The notes under the pieces were generated by a model that saw nothing but the letters and a program-made list of their open reading frames with translations, did no database searches and had not been told where the DNA came from. The position numbers were made by a program, and so were the translations under genes. A DNA stretch of 64,000 nucleotides from assembly GCA_000961765.1 (NCBI GenBank), contig LADT01000026.1:1-64000 (forward strand), read 5' to 3'. Below, one piece after another: positions 40,817-49,712 of this stretch. The stretch comes from Clostridiaceae bacterium BRH_c20a. Lineage in GTDB: Bacteria > Bacillota > Peptococcia > Peptococcales > BICA1-8. The first letter of the stretch is position 1. Every line of letters begins with the position of its first letter.

Positions 40817-41476
40817 ATGAAAAGTGAAAAATATTTTATTCACCTTTCTTCGGAAGAACAGGAAGTATTTAAAGAGTATTCCATACCGCTGGTATTTCCA
40901 AAAGAACATAATATTTTTTCGCCCGGGGATGTGCCTAATTATATCTATTTTATCGAGGCAGGTAGAATAAAAATTTACAGAATTACAATGGATGGAGAAT
41001 ATATAACCATTTCCATCAGACATGCAGGTGAGGTTTGCGGCCTGGCTGAGGCTTTATGCAGCATGCCCCGGCAATGTTTTGCTATGACTTTAGAAACAAC
41101 ACGTCTGCAGGCTGTAAAAAAAGAAGACTTTTTTCAAATACTATCTATGGAGCCCCAATTAAACCTAAAAATTTCTCAAGTTTTAAGCAGGAGGTTACGG
41201 CATGCCGAAACAATTATCCACGATCTTGTCTATTATAATGTGGAGGCTAGGCTGGCCAGGCTGCTCCTAAGTATGTCTAAACAATGCGGACGCCAATATG
41301 AGGATCATATTATCTTAGACATAGTCTTAACCCATAAAGATATTGCCAGCATGATTGGTACTTCTAGGCAGAGTGTGACTCTTTCTCTGCAACAGTTCAA
41401 GGACAGGGGTATTATTGATTATCATAAGCGGGAAATAATAATATTGAATTTCGCCAAACTTCGAAATCTAACCTAA
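40817..41476 (+). CDS. Crp/Fnr family transcriptional regulator
   Basis: The 219-residue regulator has an N-terminal cyclic-nucleotide-type sensor beta roll (about 20-120, FSPGDVPNYIYFIEAGRIKIYRITMDGEYITIS) and a C-terminal winged helix (about 170-215, LTHKDIASMIGTSRQSVTLSLQQFKDRGIIDY) with recognition helix TSRQSVT. No Fnr-type cysteine cluster (CxxCxxxxC) is seen at the N-terminus, so it is not a classical oxygen sensor. ATG 40817 follows AGAGGG. It precedes the SLC13-AprA-AprB-Hdr operon, and a perfect palindrome at 41542-41557 may be its site. Confidence 0.9.
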   Translation: MKSEKYFIHLSSEEQEVFKEYSIPLVFPKEHNIFSPGDVPNYIYFIEAGRIKIYRITMDGEYITISIRHAGEVCGLAEALCSMPRQCFAMTLETTRLQAVKKEDFFQILSMEPQLNLKISQVLSRRLRHAETIIHDLVYYNVEARLARLLLSMSKQCGRQYEDHIILDIVLTHKDIASMIGTSRQSVTLSLQQFKDRGIIDYHKREIIILNFAKLRNLT

Positions 41477-41503
41477 AACACCTCGTTATGAGGTGTTTTT
41501 TGT
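41473..41503 (+). terminator. rho-independent terminator
   Basis: AAAACACCTC GTTAT GAGGTGTTTTTTG: a ten-base stem with six T, overlapping the stop codon region of the Crp/Fnr gene. Confidence 0.85.
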
Positions 41504-41541
41504 ACTTAGGGACTTGTATAACTTTGCCAAAAAATGATTTT

Positions 41542-41557
41542 TGTCAGCTAGCTGACA
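41542..41557. promoter_or_regulatory. candidate Crp/Fnr-family operator
   Basis: TGTCAGCTAGCTGACA is a perfect 16-bp palindrome. TGTCA-N6-TGACA has the symmetry and half-site length of Crp/Fnr operators. It lies between the regulator gene and the SLC13 operon, 220 bases before the transporter start. Confidence 0.5.
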
Positions 41558-41776
41558 TTTAAAATGCAAGCTAAGTGGCATTGAATTTGTAAATTACCTG
41601 ACGGTAGCTCTCCCTTTCACAAGCTATAATTAGGTAAGGTATTTATGTTGTCTATAAGCAGCTGAGTTATTGGCAAAATAAATAATATTTATGAAAGGGG
41701 TGTTGATCCGGAAAGTATAGCTTTTATATGTATTTATTTTATTAAGTATTAGGCAAATAAAAGAGGAGGAGAATTT

Positions 41777-43261
41777 ATGAGTACTGCAACTGTCAGTATT
41801 TCAACTGCCCAAAAACCCAATCTGATTTTTGGTATAGAACCTAAACAATTTTGGGGCCTAATCGCTGGTTTTTCAATTATGTTCTTGTTCCATTTCGGGC
41901 CAGCTTTACCAGGGCTCAAACCAGAAGCCCAGTCAGTATTAGGTGTATTCTTTTGGTTTATGATTATAATGATCTGCAATTCCCTGCATAAGTTTGTTGT
42001 TGGACTGTTAGCGCCGGGATTTGTAGTTATGCTGGGGAAATTTAAGATACCCGATGCTTTTTCAGCCTTTTCAAGTGATGCATTCTTTTTAACCGCCGGC
42101 GCTTTTGCTTTTGCTGCAATTATGATGGGAACACCACTGGGGAAAAGAATTGCGATTACTATTACCGACTTATTCCGGTCAGTTAAGGTAACGAGAATAT
42201 TTTTCGGGTTATCTGCCGCTGATTTTACCATCAGTGGATTCCTTCCTACTGTGGCAGAAACAGGCTTATTACTACCTTTGGCTAAAGGTTTTTCAAGTCT
42301 AATGTCCGGCAAGGAACATTTGCCAGAGACTCAAAGAATAAATAAAGGCTTATTCTTATTGATTTGCGGTTTGATGCCTCTTTTTACCAGTATGATTATT
42401 CTTACTGCTCACTTCCCTAATATCCTGATGGCAGGGATGCTTGAAGAAGCAATTAAAATTAAAGTAACTTGGATGGACTGGTTAATATTAAATATTCCCT
42501 TATGGGGACTAATGCCCGTCGCCTTTTTCTATACTGTTTGGTATTTTAAGCTGTGGAACGTGGAAATTCCTGGAGCAGCTGATGAACTTCCCAAGATGAA
42601 AGCTGAATTAGGACCCACTACTTGGTCGGAAAAATGGGCCTTAGGTTCACTGATTATTTGTGTATTCCTGTGGATAACAGAAAAAACTCTCCATAATTTT
42701 AGCACCGGCATGGTTGCTCTTTTACTGGTTCTTTTAGTCTTCCTGCCCTTCAGCAGAATTAAATACAGTCAAATTGGCCCACATATTATGTGGGATACCT
42801 GGATTTTATTAGGTGGTGCAATTTCCATGGGAACCGCACTTCATAAATCAGGCGCTGTTCAATGGATGGTTGATTTGGCACTGGCTCCTATGGGAGATAC
42901 AATTATTGCCCTCCCGCCTATTATTATTTTAATTATTGTTGTTATAGCCACTCAAATTGCTAGAGCTGGTATTGTAAGTGCTGCAGCCATGGGTGCAATG
43001 TTCATACCGCTTTGTATAACACTGGCACCGGAATTAGGCTTCAACATTTTGCCTTTTACTATGATTGTTGTAAACTGTTTAAGCTACTCATTCTTTCTCC
43101 CCATGTCGATCACTGCTTTCTTTATTGCTTGGGGTGCAGTAGATATGTCAATGGGTGAGGTAATGAAATTTGGTGCTCCACTATCTTTAATCTGTAATAT
43201 TTATACAATTTTAACAATGTCCATGTGGTTACCTTTAATGGGTTATCCCTTGATGCAATAG
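41777..43261 (+). CDS. SLC13/DASS family anion transporter
   Basis: DASS carriers move dicarboxylates, citrate or sulfate-like anions, usually with sodium. The 494-residue protein has about 11-12 helices and the paired hairpin motifs of the family: LSAADFTISGFLPTVAETGLLLPLA in the first half and TQIARAGIVSAAAMGAMFIPLC in the second. The usual SNT triads are not clearly present, so the ligand cannot be inferred. AGAGGAGGAG precedes ATG 41777. It is the first gene of the flavoprotein operon and presumably imports its substrate. Confidence 0.87.
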   Translation: MSTATVSISTAQKPNLIFGIEPKQFWGLIAGFSIMFLFHFGPALPGLKPEAQSVLGVFFWFMIIMICNSLHKFVVGLLAPGFVVMLGKFKIPDAFSAFSSDAFFLTAGAFAFAAIMMGTPLGKRIAITITDLFRSVKVTRIFFGLSAADFTISGFLPTVAETGLLLPLAKGFSSLMSGKEHLPETQRINKGLFLLICGLMPLFTSMIILTAHFPNILMAGMLEEAIKIKVTWMDWLILNIPLWGLMPVAFFYTVWYFKLWNVEIPGAADELPKMKAELGPTTWSEKWALGSLIICVFLWITEKTLHNFSTGMVALLLVLLVFLPFSRIKYSQIGPHIMWDTWILLGGAISMGTALHKSGAVQWMVDLALAPMGDTIIALPPIIILIIVVIATQIARAGIVSAAAMGAMFIPLCITLAPELGFNILPFTMIVVNCLSYSFFLPMSITAFFIAWGAVDMSMGEVMKFGAPLSLICNIYTILTMSMWLPLMGYPLMQ

Positions 43262-43288
43262 AATTTTTCTTCAAATGGGGGAGATAAA

Positions 43289-45055
43289 ATGTGTGCTGAA
43301 AAGGTTTTACCGAAAACAATCGATGAAATAGTACTTGAGGTTTTAGAAACAGATTTTCTGATTATCGGTGCCGGTAATGCAGGCTGCTTTGCAGCAATTG
43401 AAGCTAAAAGGCAAAATCCTAATTTAAAGGTTACCCTCATGGAAAAGGCCTATATTGACCGTAGCGGCTGTCTGGCAGCAGGTATGGATGCTATCAATAC
43501 TTATCTGAAAAAAGGCAGGACTATAGAAGAGTTTATTAAGTGGAGCCGTTCTCAGGCTGGAGGATTAATTAGGGAGGACCTAGCTATTAAGGTAGCGGAA
43601 AACCTGAATAAGCCGGTGGAAGAGTGGGAACAGTGGGGACTGCCTATAAAAAAGGATGAGGATTCAGAAGAGTATAAAACCAGAGGGAAATGGGATATTA
43701 CCATTCAAGGCGAGTCCATGAAGCCAATTATTGCTGAGAAAGTTAGAGAGTACGGCTGTGAAATATTAAACAGAGTAACTGCAACTAACGTTTTGATCAG
43801 TAAGGGGAAAGTAGTAGGAGCTGCCGGCTTTGGAGTAAGAAACGGAAAGATGTATGTAGTTAAAGCCAAAGCAACCTGTATTGCTACCGGTGGGGCTGCC
43901 GGTTTGTATAAGACCTATCAGAACGATGGTATTGATAGCCATCATCAGTTGTGGTATTGCCCCTTTAATACAGGTACAGGTTATGCCATGGGAATCCGTG
44001 CAGGAGCGGAAATGACTACCTTTGAAATGCGCTGGTGTGCAACAAGAACTAAGGATTTCAACGGCCCAATCGACACCATTTCTGTTGGCTATAAAACCCC
44101 TATGATAAATGCTAAGGGAGAAAAAATACTAGAGAAAAGATATGCCCATCTAGGAGGGGAAGCAGCACCTAGGTATATCCGGGCTAATGCCCCTATGGAG
44201 GAATGGTTGGAAGGCCGGGGTCCTTGCTTTGTGGATACCCGGAATATGAGTGATGAGGATATCAAACAAATGAAGACCGATTATCTAAATGAAAGACCAA
44301 CTTATGTTTTATTTATGGCTGCCAGGGGGCAGGAGTTAAAAGAGGAGCCAATAGAAATTTATGGTAATGACCCTTATATTGTGGGCGGTCATACAGCAAG
44401 CGGCTATTGGGTAGACACAAATTGGTCCACAACATTACCGGGCTTATTTGCCTGTGGTGATGTTTCCGGCGGAGTGCCTAATAAATTTGTTGGCGGCTGT
44501 GCAGCAGAAGGCTTATTAGCTGCCCAGGGTGCTGTTAAATATATTGCAGGATTGGAAAACCTGCCAGAGGTTGATGAAAAGCAAATTGAAGCAGAAAAGC
44601 TCAGAGTTTATGCTCCTTTGTTCCGTATGGAGCAGGAAGGTGACGGAGTTCAGTGGCGGGAAATGGAAGAGAGGATGCAGCGGCTGATGGATGAGTACGC
44701 TGGGGGAGTTCATCAATTTTTCCGGATGAGTGAAGAACAGCTAAAATATGCCCTAAAGAATATTAAAATACTTCAGAGGCAGGTTGAATATTTAATAGCT
44801 AAAGATTTTCATGACCTGATGAGCTGTCATGAAGTAATTGATCGGCTGGATGTAGCAGAAGTATTAATCCATCATCTTTTATTCCGTAAAGAAACCCGCT
44901 GGCCAGGCTGGCAAACCAGGGTTGATTATCCGCAGGTAAATAATGAGGAGTATGACTGTTTTGTCAATTCTTGTAGAAATCAAGAAACAGGTGAAATAGA
45001 AATGTATAAGCGCCCTTATGAACAAATCCTACCTGGTGAGAGGTTACAACCTTAA
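43289..45055 (+). CDS. AprA-like flavoprotein (adenylylsulfate reductase alpha family)
   Basis: FAD-dependent reductase of the fumarate reductase superfamily. The 588-residue protein follows AprA more closely than fumarate reductase: DFLIIGAGNAG (22-32), SGCLAAGMDAINTYL (with N70), GLVREDL-like GGLIREDL, GRW-like GKWDITIQGES, LWYCPFNTGTGYAMG (W222), FEMRWCATRTKDFNGP, and GGHTASGYWV (H368). The C-terminal helical domain ends with ETRWPGWQTRVDYP. Several AprA active-site residues (Asn, Trp, Arg, His) seem kept, but ATP sulfurylase and dsr genes are absent here. Its true acceptor is unknown. It is coupled to an AprB-like gene. Confidence 0.8.
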   Translation: MCAEKVLPKTIDEIVLEVLETDFLIIGAGNAGCFAAIEAKRQNPNLKVTLMEKAYIDRSGCLAAGMDAINTYLKKGRTIEEFIKWSRSQAGGLIREDLAIKVAENLNKPVEEWEQWGLPIKKDEDSEEYKTRGKWDITIQGESMKPIIAEKVREYGCEILNRVTATNVLISKGKVVGAAGFGVRNGKMYVVKAKATCIATGGAAGLYKTYQNDGIDSHHQLWYCPFNTGTGYAMGIRAGAEMTTFEMRWCATRTKDFNGPIDTISVGYKTPMINAKGEKILEKRYAHLGGEAAPRYIRANAPMEEWLEGRGPCFVDTRNMSDEDIKQMKTDYLNERPTYVLFMAARGQELKEEPIEIYGNDPYIVGGHTASGYWVDTNWSTTLPGLFACGDVSGGVPNKFVGGCAAEGLLAAQGAVKYIAGLENLPEVDEKQIEAEKLRVYAPLFRMEQEGDGVQWREMEERMQRLMDEYAGGVHQFFRMSEEQLKYALKNIKILQRQVEYLIAKDFHDLMSCHEVIDRLDVAEVLIHHLLFRKETRWPGWQTRVDYPQVNNEEYDCFVNSCRNQETGEIEMYKRPYEQILPGERLQP

Positions 45056-45088
45056 ATTCATAAATGTTGGACAAAGGGGGAATTAGTA

Positions 45089-45406
45089 GTGCCGCCAAAA
45101 ATTAACTTTAATAAGTGTGATGGCTGTAGGGCAGAAGAAGAACCACTATGTGAACAAATATGCCCTGGTAACTTAATGACTTTGCAAGATGGAAAAGCCC
45201 ATTGTCGGGGTGACCGTGACTGCTGGGACTGCATGTCTTGCACCAAAATATGTCCTCAAGGTGCAATTGAAACTAGGCTTCCCTACCAGCTAGGGTATTA
45301 TCCGGCAAAACTGATACCCAGAGTAGGTACCAATAAAATTATGTGGACCTGTGTGGATATTAACGGTAAGGTTGAACGATTTGTGGTTAAGACGAGAAAT
45401 GACTAA
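45089..45406 (+). CDS. AprB-like double-cluster ferredoxin subunit
   Basis: AprB passes electrons through two [4Fe-4S] clusters to the AprA flavin. The 105-residue protein has both cluster motifs: C10, C13, C21, C25 and C45, C48, C51, C55, with CDGCRAEEEPLCEQICP and CWDCMSCTKICP. The C-terminus (NKIMWTCVDINGKVERFVVKTRND) corresponds to AprB's SIMWTxxxRNGxxKRFxxxxR extension but is shorter. Start is GTG 45089 after AAAGGGGG. It lies 33 bases after the AprA-like gene. A short tail could mean an altered partner interface. Confidence 0.85.
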   Translation: MPPKINFNKCDGCRAEEEPLCEQICPGNLMTLQDGKAHCRGDRDCWDCMSCTKICPQGAIETRLPYQLGYYPAKLIPRVGTNKIMWTCVDINGKVERFVVKTRND

Positions 45407-45421
45407 TTAGAGGTGGAAAAA

Positions 45422-46615
45422 ATGACTGTAGGAGTAATACTTTGCCGTTGCAACGGGATGATGGAAAATCTGGATTGGGTGGCTATAGCAGATTTTCTAA
45501 ATAAGAAAAAGGATGTAGTTGATACTCTTATTCTAGATATTGCCTGTAGTCCTCAGAGTCAGCAGGATATGGTGGAGTTTATAGAAAGCCAAAAAATTGA
45601 CCGCTTTGTTGCAGCGGCTTGTTCTCCTCTAGTTAAAGGCGGTCTGTTTCAGGCCTTAGCCCGCAAAATGGGTATGCCAAACCAACATCTAGAACAGGTA
45701 AACATAAGGGAACAGTGTTCATGGGCTATTCAAGAATCAGGTCCTGCCCTAGAAAATGCTAAAATAAAGTTAAACATGGCATTGAAACGTCTAAGTAAAG
45801 TCAAAGATCTAGGTCACTGGCAGTTTAATAAGGCATATATCAATACATTAAGATGTGATAAGTGCAAAAGGTGTATTGAGGAATGCCCTAATGAGGCTAT
45901 TTCACTTGGAGTCGATGGGTTTCCTTTTGTTGACGGAAATAAATGTGTTAAGTGCGGGGTTTGTCTGGGGGGATGTCCCTTAGGAATTATCTCCCTGCCT
46001 AACTTCCGCTTAGAAGAAATTAACGGGATGATTGAAGAGGCAGCTAAATCTAAGAGCAAGCCCAACCTTATTGGTTTATTTTGCCCCCATGCTTATGAAG
46101 AGGCAGATGTTGTTAGTGCTAAGGGGTGCCCTGGACTAGCTAACTTAAATGTAATTTCCGTTCCCTGTTCTGGCGCGGTAAATATGGCTCTAGTAAACGA
46201 TGCCCTCGCGACAGGCATTGACGGTGTAATTATTGCAGGCTGTGAGCATAGCCAGTGTCAGCTTCGTAGGGGAAATGATTATGCTAAGAAAAGAATTGCT
46301 AATCAGCAGGAGACTTTAGAAGAGATGTTTTTGGAGAAGGAACGGCTTATTTATATGGCTTTTGACGAAAATTATACATCCTCAGCAGAAATAGATGATA
46401 AGATTTGTTCAAAATGTGGAATTTGTGAGCATGTATGTCCTTTTAGGGCTATTTCTTACTCCCCGGAAGAGGATAGAATGTTTATAAATCCACAGGGCTG
46501 CCGCTCTTGCGGTACCTGCTCCGCTTCTTGCCCAGCGGGTGCTGTTAAGCTACCTGAGGCTTGCGATGAAGAAATAATGGGAGCTATTGATTTGCTTATA
46601 GGGGAGGGTTATTGA
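45422..46615 (+). CDS. HdrA-N/ferredoxin/MvhD iron-sulfur protein (QmoB/HdrA-like, no FAD domain)
   Basis: Electron-transfer protein of the heterodisulfide-reductase/Qmo type. Order in the 397 residues: HdrA-like N-terminal domain (1-135; CRCNG at 8-12 and AACSP, then VNIREQCSW); two [4Fe-4S] motifs (CDKCKRCIEECP, CVKCGVCLGGCP); an MvhD-like domain (about 205-305; LIGLFCPHAYEEAD, VPCSGAVN, IAGCEHSQCQLRRGN); and two more clusters (CSKCGICEHVCP, CRSCGTCSASCP). The FAD-binding middle domain of HdrA/QmoB is missing. ATG 45422 with AGAGGTGG is preferred to GTG 45413. It follows aprB-like by 15 bases, suggesting electron transfer to or from AprAB. Confidence 0.85.
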   Translation: MTVGVILCRCNGMMENLDWVAIADFLNKKKDVVDTLILDIACSPQSQQDMVEFIESQKIDRFVAAACSPLVKGGLFQALARKMGMPNQHLEQVNIREQCSWAIQESGPALENAKIKLNMALKRLSKVKDLGHWQFNKAYINTLRCDKCKRCIEECPNEAISLGVDGFPFVDGNKCVKCGVCLGGCPLGIISLPNFRLEEINGMIEEAAKSKSKPNLIGLFCPHAYEEADVVSAKGCPGLANLNVISVPCSGAVNMALVNDALATGIDGVIIAGCEHSQCQLRRGNDYAKKRIANQQETLEEMFLEKERLIYMAFDENYTSSAEIDDKICSKCGICEHVCPFRAISYSPEEDRMFINPQGCRSCGTCSASCPAGAVKLPEACDEEIMGAIDLLIGEGY

Positions 46616-47049
46616 TGGCTGTCAAAATTATTTTCTGCAAAAACCAGAGATGCAGAACAGATCAGTTGGACTTGACTAGATTTAGGTGTGACCTTAAAAA
46701 GGCAAATCAGGAGTTTATTGAACTTCCTGATTTATGTATAAATGTAGAAAAGGTAAACTTAATTTACGGTGATTTGGTCATCTGCGGGTGTGATGAAAAA
46801 GTATTCAAAAGCAGGTTAGAGAAGAGTGGGAAAAAAATAGTCTTTGCTCCCATTAGAGAAGAATCTTTATGGCTTTATCAGGATAGAGAAGCCGGTTATA
46901 GGCAGGCTCTTTTACAGATAAAGCTGGCCCTAAATCGGCTTAAATTTAAAAGAAAGAATGATAAGCTACCTTTAAATAGCTTTAATAAAAAAATTAATGA
47001 TTACTTAGAAATCGTGCATGAATTAGGACCAAATCCTTTTAAAGTTTAA
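46615..47049 (+). CDS. HdrA-N-like small protein
   Basis: A 144-residue protein of unknown family. Comparison with the preceding protein shows a parallel: LVICGCDEKVFKSRLEKSGKKIVFAPIREESLW, then YRQALLQIKLALNRLKF, mirror its VAAACSP...VNIREQCSW...KIKLNMALKRL. It therefore looks like a diverged HdrA N-terminal domain alone, without ferredoxin motifs. It has an N-terminal C-x-N-Q-R-C pair (FCKNQRC). ATG 46615 shares one base with the previous stop codon (TGATG), after GGGGAGGG. It is last in the operon before a strong terminator. Confidence 0.62.
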   Translation: MAVKIIFCKNQRCRTDQLDLTRFRCDLKKANQEFIELPDLCINVEKVNLIYGDLVICGCDEKVFKSRLEKSGKKIVFAPIREESLWLYQDREAGYRQALLQIKLALNRLKFKRKNDKLPLNSFNKKINDYLEIVHELGPNPFKV

Positions 47050-47063
47050 AATATAGTTAATGT

Positions 47064-47111
47064 GGGGTGGTTCTTGCTTAGATCAATTAAGCAAGAACCA
47101 CCCCGCTTTTT
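47064..47111 (+). terminator. strong rho-independent terminator
   Basis: A 17-bp perfect stem (GGGGTGGTTCTTGCTTA and its complement, 47064-47104) with a 7-nt loop followed by GCTTTTTG, closing the AprA-like operon. Confidence 0.88.
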
Positions 47112-47200
47112 GCTTTGGTAAGGCTGAATAACTATGGGTAAAACTAGATTCTTTTTCATACTGTAGGTTCTGCAACGTAGTTACATTAATATAGATACTA

Positions 47201-47221
47201 TAGGGGGGTATATGTTATAAT
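47201..47221 (+). promoter_or_regulatory. copA promoter with G-run operator-like motif
   Basis: TGTTATAAT (extended -10, TATAAT at 47216-47221). Immediately upstream ATAGGGGGGTATAT, which resembles CsoR-type copper operators (GGG flanked by TA). No csoR gene is in the window, and the -35 box is weak. Confidence 0.45.
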
Positions 47222-47264
47222 GGATCATGAGGGTATAACTTAAGCAGAAATAGGAGGTAAAATT

Positions 47265-49679
47265 ATGGCTAAAGAAAGAACTATTAATATACCTGTTTTA
47301 GGAATGACCTGTGCTGTTTGTGCTACTAGAATAGAAAAAAAGGTTCCAAAATTAGAAGGAATTATTGATGTCAACGTTAATTTTGGAGCTGAAAAGGCCC
47401 AAGTAAAATATGATGCCGATGTTGTGCAGTTAAAGGATGTTGTCGCAAAAATAATAGATACAGGCTATGATGTCCCCAAGGATAAGGTTGAGCTAAAAAT
47501 CCAGGGAATGACCTGTGCAGCTTGTTCTACCCGGATTGAGCGGGGCCTAAATAAAATGGACGGTATCTTAGAGGCTAACGTTAATCTGGCTTTAGAAAAG
47601 GCTAATATTGCCTATGTCCCTGGTTTGGTATCGGTACAGGAAATTAAAAAGAAAATTGAAGATATTGGTTATCAGATTCTGGATTTTGAGGCTGGAGCTA
47701 CAGGTGATAAAGAACAGGAAGCGCGGCAGAAGGAGATAAGAAGGCAACGTAATTTATTTATAATTTCAGCCCTACTATCCTTACCATTATTATCTATGAT
47801 GTTTATTGAGTGGTTTGGGCTTCATGAGGTTGCCCCCCATTTTCTTATGGACCCAGTTTTCCAGTTTGTTTTAACAACACCTATTCAGTTTGGTGTGGGA
47901 AGTTATTTTTATATTGATGCATATAAGGCCTTGAAAGGCGGCAGTGCAAATATGTCAGTGCTGGTAGCTTTAGGTACATCAGCTGCGTACTTTTATAGTG
48001 TAGCTGCTACCTTCTTTAGTGATTTAGTAGGTACAAGCCATGTTTATTACGAAACAGCCGCTATAATTATTACCCTAATTATTTTAGGAAAGCTTTTAGA
48101 AGCCCTAGCAAAAGGGAGAACATCAGAAGCAATTAAAAAGCTGATGGGTCTACAGCCCAAAACTGCCCGGGTAATCAGAAACGACCAAGAAGTAGATATA
48201 CCAATAGAAGAGGTTGTTGTTGGTGATATTATCGTAGTAAAGCCTGGGGAGAAACTTCCGGTAGATGGTATTGTTGTAAGCGGAACATCTAGTGTTGATG
48301 AATCAATGCTCACCGGTGAAAGCCTGCCCGTGGATAAAAAAGAAGGCAGTGAGGTAATCGGAGCTACCATAAATAAACACGGCAGCTTTAAGTTTAAAGC
48401 CACAAAGGTAGGAAAAGAGACTGCTCTGGCTCAAATAGTCAGGATAGTGGAGGAAGCCCAAGGCTCAAAAGCTCCAATTCAAAGAATGGCTGATATAATA
48501 TCTGCTTATTTTGTTCCTGTAGTTATTGCTATTTCAGTTGTTACCTTTTTGAGCTGGTATTTTATCGTGGAGCCCGGGGAATTTACCAAAGCACTATTAC
48601 CTGCTATCGCTGTTCTTGTTATAGCCTGTCCCTGTGCTTTAGGTTTGGCGACACCTACCTCAATTATGGTTGGAACAGGTAAAGGTGCGGAGAATGGTAT
48701 TCTTATCAAAGGTGGGGAACATTTAGAAAATGCCCATAAAATTAATACGGTAGTTCTAGATAAAACCGGAACCATTACTAAAGGTGAGCCAGAGGTTACT
48801 GATATAATTGCAACCTTTATAGCTAAAGAAGAACTTCTAAGATTAGCGGCCAGTGCTGAGAGAAATTCTGAGCATCCCCTAGCCGAGGCTATAGTAGGTT
48901 ATGCCCGGAATCAAGGAATAGAGCTGAGGGAGGCAATTGATTTTAAAGCTATACCCGGTCATGGAATAGAAGTAAAGGTTGATGGCAAGTTAATTTTTCT
49001 GGGCAATCGGAAATTAATGAAAGATAAAGAAATAAATATTGAAAAATTAGCTATGATTGCTGATAATTATGAAGGGCAAGGCAAAACCGCTATGCTTGTA
49101 GCTGTTGATGGCAAAGCAGCAGGGGTTATTGCTGTAGCCGATACTGTAAAGAAAAGTTCCCTAAGTGCTATAAAAGAGTTAAAAGAAATGGGAATAGAAG
49201 TTATAATGATTACAGGGGATAACAAAAAAACTGCTCTGGCTATCGCAAATCAGGTAGGAATTGATAAGGTATTAGCAGAAGTATTACCGGAGAATAAGGC
49301 AGAAGAAGTGGACAAGCTTAAAAAAGCAGGGAAAAAGGTAGCTATGGTAGGGGACGGAATAAATGATGCTCCAGCCTTAGTTACCGCAGATGTGGGCATT
49401 GCCATTGGTACAGGGACAGATATAGCCATGGAGGCCGGAGACATAACACTAATTAGCGGTGATTTGCATGGTATAGTTGCGGCTATAAAACTAAGTAAGG
49501 CTACCATGGTCAATATAAAGCAAAACCTATTCTGGGCATTGTTTTATAATAGCTTAGGTATCCCGGTTGCCGCTTTTGGCTTACTATCACCTGTAATTGC
49601 AGGTGCTGCTATGGCTTTTAGCTCTGTATCTGTTGTTTCTAATGCCTTGAGATTAAAAAGGTGGAAGTATCAACATTAA
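47265..49679 (+). CDS. copA: copper-exporting P1B-type ATPase CopA
   Basis: Exports Cu(I) across the membrane using ATP. The 804-residue protein has two N-terminal metal-binding domains (GMTCAVC with C16 and C19; GMTCAAC with C84 and C87) and eight expected helices. The ion motif is CPC in [12 protein letters not shown]. Catalytic motifs are the phosphorylation site DKTGT, the TGE motif in LTGES, the hinge [12 protein letters not shown], and SEHPLAEAI containing the HP motif of P1B ATPases. AGGAGGT precedes ATG 47265. A LarA-like gene starts 33 bases after the stop codon and may be co-transcribed. Confidence 0.96.
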   Translation: MAKERTINIPVLGMTCAVCATRIEKKVPKLEGIIDVNVNFGAEKAQVKYDADVVQLKDVVAKIIDTGYDVPKDKVELKIQGMTCAACSTRIERGLNKMDGILEANVNLALEKANIAYVPGLVSVQEIKKKIEDIGYQILDFEAGATGDKEQEARQKEIRRQRNLFIISALLSLPLLSMMFIEWFGLHEVAPHFLMDPVFQFVLTTPIQFGVGSYFYIDAYKALKGGSANMSVLVALGTSAAYFYSVAATFFSDLVGTSHVYYETAAIIITLIILGKLLEALAKGRTSEAIKKLMGLQPKTARVIRNDQEVDIPIEEVVVGDIIVVKPGEKLPVDGIVVSGTSSVDESMLTGESLPVDKKEGSEVIGATINKHGSFKFKATKVGKETALAQIVRIVEEAQGSKAPIQRMADIISAYFVPVVIAISVVTFLSWYFIVEPGEFTKALLPAIAVLVIACPCALGLATPTSIMVGTGKGAENGILIKGGEHLENAHKINTVVLDKTGTITKGEPEVTDIIATFIAKEELLRLAASAERNSEHPLAEAIVGYARNQGIELREAIDFKAIPGHGIEVKVDGKLIFLGNRKLMKDKEINIEKLAMIADNYEGQGKTAMLVAVDGKAAGVIAVADTVKKSSLSAIKELKEMGIEVIMITGDNKKTALAIANQVGIDKVLAEVLPENKAEEVDKLKKAGKKVAMVGDGINDAPALVTADVGIAIGTGTDIAMEAGDITLISGDLHGIVAAIKLSKATMVNIKQNLFWALFYNSLGIPVAAFGLLSPVIAGAAMAFSSVSVVSNALRLKRWKYQH

Positions 49680-49712
49680 TTTTAATTATTAAATTGATTG
49701 GAGGAATAAAAA

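Noticed and set aside
41749-42312. 187-codon minus-strand frame opposite the SLC13 gene
   Set aside because: It is the antisense of a well-supported membrane protein gene and has no family pattern.
43289-46615. Complete sulfate-reduction locus (aprBA-qmoABC)
   Set aside because: No sat, dsr, qmoA or qmoC is visible, the AprB tail is short, and the QmoB-like protein lacks its FAD domain.
45422-46615. Classical HdrA
   Set aside because: The FAD-binding Rossmann segment between HdrA-N and the ferredoxin region is missing.
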